This document shows positions 1-4,616 of a stretch of DNA of 7,081 nt, piece after piece; the stretch's first letter is position 1, and each line of letters opens with the position of its first letter. The stretch lies in assembly GCA_026785745.1 (NCBI GenBank), contig JAJAZO010000453.1:1-7081 (forward strand), in the 5' to 3' direction. The position numbers and the translations under genes are program-made. Source of the DNA: Chitinophagaceae bacterium. Lineage in GTDB: Bacteria; Bacteroidota; Bacteroidia; Chitinophagales; Chitinophagaceae. The notes under the pieces are model-generated. The model was not told the origin of the DNA and did no database searches. It worked only from the letters and a program-made list of their open reading frames with translations.

Positions 1-1
1 G

Positions 2-340
2 AACATCACCTTTAATCACCAGGCAAATACAGCGGTCACTACCAATGGTGTATTTAAAGTTCCTAATTGTGTGCAGGATGTATTGAGCTCCATTTACTAT
101 GCAAGAAATATCGATTTCAATAAATACAAGGAGGGCGATAAGATCCCTTTCACCATGTTCCTGGATAATGAGGTATACAATCTGTATATAAAATACATGG
201 GTAAGGAAATTGTGAAGACGAGGTACGGAAAATTCCGCGCCATCAAATTCAAACCGCTGCTGGTAAAAGGAAAGGTGGGGCTTTTTACCGTTTCTTTATT
301 TTCTATTATCTCTAATGAATCTGTTAGGGGAAGGGGATAA
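2..340 (+). CDS. DUF3108-like protein, 5' end off the window, C-terminus replaced
   Basis: The open frame enters from the left edge and ends at TAA 338-340. Its first ~90 visible residues resemble the C-terminal half of Bacteroidota DUF3108 proteins, predicted exported or envelope proteins of unknown function: a Cys-containing [16 protein letters not shown] stretch, then [13 protein letters not shown], a YIKYMGKE strand, and [18 protein letters not shown]. In relatives I recall, the protein continues after LVKG with roughly sixty more residues (TIFKGGE..., a conserved WVTDD segment). Here everything after about base 271 is instead the antisense of ispE, read as a 23-residue unrelated tail. 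The gene is therefore truncated, either by a real deletion or by a chimeric join. The true start lies outside the window; GTG 71 is only an internal Val codon. Family assignment is by memory of the pattern and moderately sure. Confidence 0.6.
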   Translation, partial: NITFNHQANTAVTTNGVFKVPNCVQDVLSSIYYARNIDFNKYKEGDKIPFTMFLDNEVYNLYIKYMGKEIVKTRYGKFRAIKFKPLLVKGKVGLFTVSLFSIISNESVRGRG

Positions 341-429
341 AAAATAGTTTCCAGGTCATGGTAACCATCGCTTCGCTTACGAAGAATATTAAGGCCAAGG
401 TTAATCTTGCAGTTGGGAAAAACTATCAT
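97..429 (-). pseudogene. ispE: ispE N-terminal fragment (CDP-ME kinase), truncated
   Basis: Intact IspE phosphorylates 4-diphosphocytidyl-2-C-methyl-D-erythritol with ATP in the cytoplasmic MEP isoprenoid pathway. The start at ATG 429 gives [13 protein letters not shown], the conserved opening with the catalytic-site Lys of the GHMP kinase family, followed by [17 protein letters not shown]. Homology continues to FTSSGL at residues 55-60 (bases 267-250), a segment also typical of Bacteroidota IspE. After that the frame reads the antisense of the DUF3108 gene for 50 residues and stops at 97. The GHMP ATP-binding motif (family pattern GxGLGGGSAD) and the whole C-terminal domain, some 200 residues of a ~260-280 residue enzyme, are absent, so the product cannot be active. 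It lies 51 bases downstream of bfn on the same strand and may have been co-transcribed with it. Identity of the fragment is secure; whether it is a pseudogene or an assembly join is not. Confidence 0.72.
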
Positions 430-480
430 AGGTTAATGGACACTGGGTTTTCAAAAGCACAGTGTTGCTGCTATTTAATA

Positions 481-1089
481 TCACTTATTCTTACGGCGGC
501 TGTTGATTTCATCACGGATGGCAATGGCTCGGATATAATCTTCACCTTCCAGTACATCATTCAGCAGCGTATTTAATTCTTCTAATGTCATGGTTTTTAA
601 ATCCTCATTTCCGGTAGAACCATCTTTCTCCACCATCACTTCCTGTTTCACTTTTTTCTTTTTCCCTTTTGTTTCGGTGTCTTCCATCAGTATGCCGGCA
701 CTTTCTAAAATATTTTCGTAGGTATAAATAGGGCAACCAAAACGAACAGCCAGGGCAATGGCATCGGAGGTTCTTGAATCAATTTCCACCGTATCGTTTT
801 CTGTAGAGCAAACTAATTTGGAGTAGAAAATACCTTCCTGCAAATCACAAATAATGATTTCATGCAGGTCAATCGCAAACGCAGTCATAAAATTTTTCAT
901 CAAATCGTGGGTGAGAGGACGGCTGGGTTGCATTTTTTCTAATGCTACAGCAATAGCCTGCGCCTCAAAGCCACCAATAACGATGGGTAAACGTCTCAAC
1001 CCGTTCACTTCGCCCAGCACTACTGCATACGAATGTGTTTGAGTAATGCTATGCGACAAAGCCACTATTTCCAGTTCTATCTTCTTCAT
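481..1089 (-). CDS. Bifunctional nuclease (BFN/DUF151) protein with UVR motif
   Basis: The 202-residue product has two recognisable parts. Residues about 5-135 form a BFN (DUF151) domain, with LRRLPIVIGGFEAQAIAVAL at 31-50, RPLTHDLM at 57-64 and the VEIDSRTSDAIALAVRFGCPIY segment from 101 typical of the family. A Lys-rich linker (residues 141-150) leads to a UvrB/UvrC-type motif at ~166-200 (LEELNTLLNDVLEGEDYIRA then AIAIRDEI), a short helical hairpin used elsewhere for protein contacts. This domain order and length are normal for Bacteroidota members. Some BFN-domain proteins have been reported to have DNase and RNase activity; the cellular role of this form is unknown. ATG 1089 is chosen because MKKIELEIVALSHS is the usual family start. 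The gene lies 77 bases after the interrupted secreted-protein gene and upstream of ispE. Confidence 0.88.
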   Translation of the reverse strand: MKKIELEIVALSHSITQTHSYAVVLGEVNGLRRLPIVIGGFEAQAIAVALEKMQPSRPLTHDLMKNFMTAFAIDLHEIIICDLQEGIFYSKLVCSTENDTVEIDSRTSDAIALAVRFGCPIYTYENILESAGILMEDTETKGKKKKVKQEVMVEKDGSTGNEDLKTMTLEELNTLLNDVLEGEDYIRAIAIRDEINSRRKNK

Positions 1090-1166
1090 AAAGTATTGGA
1101 CGAAATTACACTTTTTCGGACAAAAAATAGACTGTCAAACTTTGTTTAGAGGGCTGATTTACCGGC

Positions 1167-1874
1167 TTATAAGGCCTTGTATCCGCTCAGGTCAAAATAG
1201 GCATCTGTATTACCGGGCTCTATTTTATAGGCCATTATATAAGTATTCTCATTGTCGGATGTTCTTGTTTTCAGGCCCAATACAATTTTATAACTCATTA
1301 CAAGAGGTTGAATGCCTAAAAAATTATAATCCATAGCCGCCATATAGGAATGCTGATTACTAACCAGGCAAGCGGTTTGAAACACTTCACCATCCTTTGT
1401 TGTCATCTGGCCTTTATACTCATGGCAGGCGAAGTTTAATAGTGGTACTGTCTTTTTTTCAGGGGCAACCTAAAGTTCGGTCCCTTCATTTTTTACAGAC
1501 AGTTTTTCTGTTTTATAGGTTTTCTTTCTGGCATCTAATTCTAAAAAGGTGCTGTCTTTTAAATTGGCAATCATGCTTCTTTCAAAAACCTGGTCCTCCA
1601 TATAGCCTGGAAGAAACATAATTACCCTTATCCGGCTTTCTCCGAAAACAATAATAATAGAATCTCTGTCGGAAGGATCATCAGAGGTCATCCGGTATTT
1701 AATAACGCCGGTAAATTTTTTGGTTGTATCTGCCACCGGAGTTGTTTCCTGGGGTGTAAAATTTACAGAGGCTTCCTGCTTATCCTTACTTTTATCCTTG
1801 TCCTTGTTTTTCTTTTGTGCTTGTCCGCAAAAGCATATGGAGATAAATAATAGTAATAGGGGAGTTTTTTTCAT
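1167..1874 (-). pseudogene. Secreted DUF4412-like protein, interrupted by in-frame TAG
   Basis: One frame runs from ATG 1874 to TAA 1167 (236 codons), broken only by TAG at 1472-1470 (codon 135). The N-terminus is a signal peptide (MKK, hydrophobic core LLLLFISICF, then CGQAQ), followed by a K/D-rich low-complexity linker at residues ~21-33. A mature domain starts near TTKKFTGVIKYRMTSDDP, with further segments DSIIIVFGESRIRV and DSTFLELDARKKTYKTEKL. Reading past the stop without a frame change gives VAPEKKTVPLLNFACHEYKG and then residues ending YFDLSGYKAL, which look like the same domain. The start-like ATG at 1406 is an internal Met. It resembles DUF4412-type periplasmic beta-rich proteins of unknown function, from memory and weakly. 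The upstream terminator at 1908-1938 suggests its own promoter, which I could not identify. A C-to-T change of CAG (Gln) would explain the stop. Confidence 0.62.
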
Positions 1875-1907
1875 AGAAAAAGATTTGGGTTACTGCAAGT
1901 TTGCAAT

Positions 1908-1938
1908 AAAAAACCACAAACGCAAATGGTTTGTGGTT
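1908..1938 (-). terminator. Intrinsic terminator of the etf operon
   Basis: A perfect 10-bp inverted repeat, AACCACAAAC at 1912-1921 against GTTTGTGGTT at 1929-1938, encloses a 7-base loop. Read on the minus strand it lies 24 bases past the etfA stop, and the 3' arm runs into six consecutive T (1913-1908). This is the classical Rho-independent arrangement for the minus strand. On the plus strand the bases after the stem (ACTTTATT) make a much poorer U-tract. It separates the etf transcript from the secreted-protein gene downstream. Confidence 0.8.
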
Positions 1939-1962
1939 ACTTTATTCTACGAATCAGGCTTT

Positions 1963-2928
1963 TTATGCTACTCCTTTCAATTTCTTAATTGCTTCAATCA
2001 TTTTTGGAACAATTTCAAACGCATCACCCACAATGCCATAGTCAGCGGCTTTAAAGAAAGGAGCTTCCGGGTCTTTATTAATTACTACAATTACTTTACT
2101 TCTGTTTACCCCGGCCAGGTGCTGAATGGCACCAGAAATACCAATGGCAATATAAAGATTTGGTGCAATGGCAAAACCAGTTTGGCCCACATGCTCATTA
2201 TGGGGCCGCCAGTGTGCATCAGCCACCGGACGGCTACAGGCCGTTGCCGCATGTAATGTTTTGGCCAGTTCTTCTACCATACCCCAATTTTCAGGGCCTT
2301 TTAATCCACGACCAGCACTTACTACTATCTCGGCTTCTGTCAATGGCACTTCGCCACTGGCTTTTGTGGTGTTGGTTACTTTTACTTTCGGTGCATCAAC
2401 CGTTGCAGTGAAAGCAGCAACTTCGGCAGTTCCTTCTCCGGCAACTATAGTGTAAGCATTGGGGCTTAGTGCAATGATTTTTATTTCTGTATTAACAGCA
2501 ATATTGGCAAATGCTTTTCCGGAGAACACATTTTTCTTTACTACAAACCCATTACTGGTATCGGGCAATGCTACTGCACCTGAAACCAATCCGGCTTTCA
2601 ACCGAACAGAGAGGCGGGGGGCAATAGCTTTTCCATCTACATTGTTGGAGAAGACAATTACTTTGGCTCCGGTAGCTTCTGCCACTTGTGCTATTACGTT
2701 TGTATAAACCTGTGCATCAAGATGATTCAATGAATCGTTGGCAACATGATGAATTTTCTTTACACCATATTTACCCAATGCAGCAAGGTCATCAGATACG
2801 GAACCAAGCACAACGCCTTCAGCAGACGTACCGAGTTGTTCAGCTACTTTGGCACCGTATGTTAATACTTCCAGGGAAGCTTTTTTAACATGACCATCTG
2901 CGGTATCAATAAAAATGAGAACAGACAT
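1963..2928 (-). CDS. etfA: Electron transfer flavoprotein subunit alpha
   Basis: This 321-residue protein is the large subunit of the ETF heterodimer, which carries FAD and shuttles electrons from acyl-CoA and other dehydrogenases toward ETF:quinone oxidoreductase in the cytoplasm. The N-terminal alpha/beta domain spans residues ~1-190. The C-terminal FAD domain holds the family signatures: GRGLKGPENW at 207-216, SRP at 232-234, EHVGQTG at 245-251, GISGAIQH at 263-270, INKDPEAPFF at 283-292 and ADYGIVGDAFEIVP at 295-308. Length and motif spacing are those of normal group I (FixB-like) EtfA, and nothing essential is missing. ATG 2928 gives MSVLIFIDTADG, the usual start. The gene follows etfB on the same strand but is separated from it by an S23-type gene. 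An AT-rich repeat (2929-2964) sits directly against the start codon, so any ribosome-binding sequence is made of repeat DNA. Confidence 0.96.
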   Translation of the reverse strand: MSVLIFIDTADGHVKKASLEVLTYGAKVAEQLGTSAEGVVLGSVSDDLAALGKYGVKKIHHVANDSLNHLDAQVYTNVIAQVAEATGAKVIVFSNNVDGKAIAPRLSVRLKAGLVSGAVALPDTSNGFVVKKNVFSGKAFANIAVNTEIKIIALSPNAYTIVAGEGTAEVAAFTATVDAPKVKVTNTTKASGEVPLTEAEIVVSAGRGLKGPENWGMVEELAKTLHAATACSRPVADAHWRPHNEHVGQTGFAIAPNLYIAIGISGAIQHLAGVNRSKVIVVINKDPEAPFFKAADYGIVGDAFEIVPKMIEAIKKLKGVA

Positions 2929-2964
2929 ATAATTGATAATTTAATAATTGATAAATGATAATTA
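2929..2964. repeat. AT-rich repeat cluster 3' of the S23-type gene
   Basis: On the plus strand this reads as imperfect copies of one unit: AATTGATAAT (2931-2940), AATTGATAAA (2946-2955) and ATGATAATTA (2955-2964). The last copy includes the stop codon of the four-helix-bundle gene (2964-2962). The 13-mer ATAATTGATAATT at 2929-2941 has an inverted counterpart at 3346-3358 on the other side of that gene, differing at one base. Confidence 0.6.
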
Positions 2965-3324
2965 CTTCCCAAGTTTATTTTTTGTTGTTTTTACACTGGC
3001 TATTAATAGCTTAAGGAGTTCCTCACTATCTGTATTTAAGGATTCATACATTTTTTTATTAATAAATTCCGTTGCATATAGAAGGCCAAGCCAGTATTTT
3101 GATTCGTTAGCTTCTTTGAGGCCAATATTTAATTTATGTACAAAATCTTTCAGGCTTTCGGCATGTTCTGCTTCTCTTATTAACGCACCGATAGCGGTAC
3201 CACTTCCCACAATTTGTTGAGATAAAACAAATTCGTTGTATTCTTTTTTTAGAAATTTATAAAGATTTACAATTCTAACTGCAAAGTCAAAACTTTTAGT
3301 TTTAAGTACGTTTTCTTTCGCCAT
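2962..3324 (-). CDS. Four-helix-bundle protein, S23/IVP (TIGR02436-like) family
   Basis: The 120-residue protein matches the four-helix-bundle family named after proteins encoded in intervening sequences of 23S rRNA genes. Visible family features are FDFAVRIVNLYKFLKK (helix 1, residues ~12-27), LSQQIVGSGTAIGALIREA at ~34-52 (family pattern LxxQIxRSaxSIxaNIaEg), SLKDFVHKLNIGLKEANESK at ~57-76, and YWLGLLYATEFI after it. The usual Arg-Ser of the helix-2 motif is Gly-Ser here. These proteins form pentamers in solved structures and related bAvd proteins act in diversity-generating retroelements; the function of free-standing copies is unknown. The gene sits between etfB (37-base gap) and etfA (33-base gap) on the same strand, where it has no obvious functional reason to be, and is flanked by AT-rich inverted repeats, so it looks like an acquired cassette. 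Confidence 0.88.
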   Translation of the reverse strand: MAKENVLKTKSFDFAVRIVNLYKFLKKEYNEFVLSQQIVGSGTAIGALIREAEHAESLKDFVHKLNIGLKEANESKYWLGLLYATEFINKKMYESLNTDSEELLKLLIASVKTTKNKLGK

Positions 3325-3345
3325 CGGTTAATTTTTAGATGAATG

Positions 3346-3358
3346 AATTGTCAATTAT
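3346..3358. repeat. Inverted counterpart of the 2929-2941 repeat
   Basis: AATTGTCAATTAT on the plus strand is the reverse complement of ATAATTGACAATT, which matches ATAATTGATAATT at 2929-2941 in 12 of 13 positions. It also contains the self-complementary AATTG-T-CAATT. Together the two copies bracket the S23-type gene within the etf operon. Confidence 0.5.
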
Positions 3359-3361
3359 CCA

Positions 3362-4105
3362 TTAAATAGCTTTTGCTTCTTCATGAAGTAAGCGAATCAA
3401 CTCTTCCACATTATCAGCAGCAACAAGTTTCACTCCAGACTTTGCAGGTGGTAATCCGAAACCTGACACAGTTGTCAATGCTTCAACCGCTGTTGGTTCT
3501 ACTACTTTCAATGGTTTTGTTCTGGCTGCCATAATGCCCCGCATGTTGGGTATCTTTGCTTCAGCCATTCCTTTTTGTGCACTTACTACAACCGGCAGTT
3601 CCACTTCACACACTTCTTCGCCGCCTTCTATTTCTCTGGTGATAGTAGCTTTCGTTCCGGCCAATTCAAATTTTGTGGCAAGAGAAACATAGGGCTGATC
3701 CAATAACTCAGCTACCATGCCACCAATGGAAGACCCGTTATAATCAATCGTTTCTTTTCCGGTTAATACTAAATCGTAGCCTCCTTGTTTCGCTACTTCA
3801 GCAATTTGCGAAGCGATATAGAAGCTATCGTGGCTATCAGCATTTACACGGGTGGCTTCATCACCGCCGAGGGCAAGGGCTTTACGGATAATCGGGTCGG
3901 CATCGGCAGCACCAACAGTAACTAAATGAATGGAAGTGGAAGCATCTGCTTCTTTTAATTCAATGGCACGAACCAATGCATACCATTCGTCGTATGGATT
4001 GATGATCCATTGCACACCGTTAACATCGAATTTCGTGTTGTTATCGGTGAAGGCTATTTTTGCCGTTGTGTCCGGCGTTTTACTGATACAAACTAAGATT
4101 TTCAT
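3362..4105 (-). CDS. etfB: Electron transfer flavoprotein subunit beta
   Basis: The 247-residue small subunit of ETF pairs with EtfA to form the FAD/AMP-binding heterodimer. Seen in order: MKILVCISKTPDT at the N-terminus, VQWIINPYDEWYALVRAIEL, LVTVGAADADPIIRKALALG with GGDEATRV, YDLVLTGKETIDYNG with SIGGMVAELL, and EVELPVVVSAQKGMAEAKIP before NMRGIMAARTKPL, the segment that fits the conserved beta-subunit signature and EtfA-contacting loop. Length is typical. I chose ATG 4105. The frame stays open to a TTG at 4159, but the added HKQLSPFVKLRVTK-like residues are only the translation of a palindromic repeat (4119-4141), and a likely -7 promoter box at 4173-4166 puts the transcript start near that TTG. 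It is the first gene of the etfB-S23-etfA transcription unit. Confidence 0.95.
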   Translation of the reverse strand: MKILVCISKTPDTTAKIAFTDNNTKFDVNGVQWIINPYDEWYALVRAIELKEADASTSIHLVTVGAADADPIIRKALALGGDEATRVNADSHDSFYIASQIAEVAKQGGYDLVLTGKETIDYNGSSIGGMVAELLDQPYVSLATKFELAGTKATITREIEGGEEVCEVELPVVVSAQKGMAEAKIPNMRGIMAARTKPLKVVEPTAVEALTTVSGFGLPPAKSGVKLVAADNVEELIRLLHEEAKAI

Positions 4106-4118
4106 ATAATTTATTTTT

Positions 4119-4141
4119 GTCACCCTGAGTTTAACAAAGGG
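4119..4141. repeat. REP-like imperfect palindrome in the etfB leader
   Basis: The core CCCTGAGTTTAACAAAGGG (4123-4141) pairs CCCT with AGGG and GTT with AAC around a one-base centre. It is preceded by GTCA, giving the 'GTCACCCTGAG...AAGGG' form that I recall as a dispersed intergenic repeat in many Bacteroidota genomes. Only one copy is present in this window. It would lie in the 5' untranslated leader of etfB. Confidence 0.55.
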
Positions 4142-4165
4142 AGATAGTTGTTTATGCAACTAAAG

Positions 4166-4173
4166 CAAAGATA
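4166..4173 (-). promoter_or_regulatory. Candidate -7 promoter box for etfB
   Basis: The minus strand reads TATCTTTG, an exact fit to the Bacteroidota -7 consensus TAnnTTTG, 60 bases upstream of the etfB ATG in an otherwise gene-free gap. No clear TTG -33 element lies at the preferred ~20-base distance upstream (the sequence there is TTCC), so the assignment is tentative. Confidence 0.4.
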
Positions 4174-4220
4174 AGGAAGGCAATTAAAAATCTGGAATTA
4201 AAAACTAATAATTTTTCAGG

Positions 4221-4532
4221 GTGGATAAGATTTCAAAATTGAAAGAGTTTCTACAGGTAAATCCTCATGACAGTTTTGTGCAGCATGCAATGGCCCTAGA
4301 ATATATCAAACTGGGCAATGATGAAGAGGCAAGGGGTTTATTCGAAGAAATCTTAAACAGGGAGCCGGAATATATTGGCAGTTATTACCACCTGGCTAAA
4401 TTGCTGGAGCGGAATGATAAAACAGAAGAGGCTATTAAAGTATATGAAAAGGGAATGGAGGAAGCAAAAAAGGCTGGGGAGAACCATGCTTATGGGGAGT
4501 TGCGGGGAGCCTGGGAGGAATTAACTTTTTAG
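4221..4532 (+). CDS. Small tetratricopeptide-repeat protein
   Basis: The 103-residue protein contains about two TPR units. Residues ~17-50 show the A/L-E-Y--LG---EA---FE-IL pattern (AMALEYIKLGNDEEARGLFE), and ~51-86 show YYHLAKLLERNDKTEEAIKV with YEKGMEEAKKAG. A short helix precedes them (DKISKLKEFLQVNPHDSF) and an AYGELRGAWEEL tail follows. There is no signal peptide or membrane segment, so it is probably a cytoplasmic protein-binding adaptor; its partner is unknown. It resembles a small conserved TPR family of Chitinophagaceae that I recall without a named function. Translation appears to start at GTG 4221: TAA at 4209-4211 closes the frame just upstream, the next ATG is at residue 24 inside the first TPR, and CAGGG lies immediately before the GTG. 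It is divergent from etfB and 84 bases upstream of tilS. Confidence 0.82.
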   Translation: MDKISKLKEFLQVNPHDSFVQHAMALEYIKLGNDEEARGLFEEILNREPEYIGSYYHLAKLLERNDKTEEAIKVYEKGMEEAKKAGENHAYGELRGAWEELTF

Positions 4533-4538
4533 CCCCTG

Positions 4539-4558
4539 TCCCCGCCAGCTGGCGGGGA
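4539..4558. repeat. 20-bp perfect GC-rich palindrome
   Basis: TCCCCGCCAGCTGGCGGGGA is identical to its own reverse complement. It starts 6 bases after the TPR stop codon and is far more GC-rich than its surroundings. No T-run follows on the plus strand (ACTTAGATTATTAA), so a standard intrinsic terminator is not supported, though the hairpin could protect the 3' end of the TPR mRNA. I recall similar sequences as dispersed repeats in Chitinophagaceae genomes. Confidence 0.75.
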
Positions 4559-4616
4559 ACTTAGATTATTAATTCACTCTTGTTTGTTGAGTATATTAAG
4601 GAAATAAGAATACCAG

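Noticed and set aside
440..465. Hairpin ACACTG/CAGTGT between bfn and ispE
   Set aside because: Six-bp stem with a 14-base loop and no T-run; too weak to call a terminator or attenuator.
358..576. Plus-strand 72-codon frame
   Set aside because: It is antisense to the start of ispE and the end of bfn, with no recognisable protein features.
1090..1166. Possible bfn promoter (TTTGAC and TAATTTCG on the minus strand)
   Set aside because: The two boxes are too far apart and the second has a mismatch to the -7 consensus.
1046..1336. Plus-strand 96-codon frame
   Set aside because: It spans the bfn 5' end, the intergenic gap and the antisense of the secreted-protein gene.
1720..2256. 178-codon plus-strand open frame
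   Set aside because: It lies antisense to the 5' part of the secreted-protein gene, the etf terminator and the 3' end of etfA. Its translation is low-complexity and resembles no family.
2160..2707. Plus-strand open frames of 82-95 codons
   Set aside because: All are antisense to etfA, whose identity is certain; codon bias of the sense gene explains the openness.
4112..4119. Plus-strand TATTTTTG as a promoter box for the TPR gene
   Set aside because: It fits TAnnTTTG but has no TTG at the expected upstream distance, lies about 100 bases before the start, and such AT-rich octamers are common here.
4106..4159. N-terminal extension of EtfB from TTG 4159
   Set aside because: The added residues come from a palindromic repeat and precede the canonical MKILVC start.
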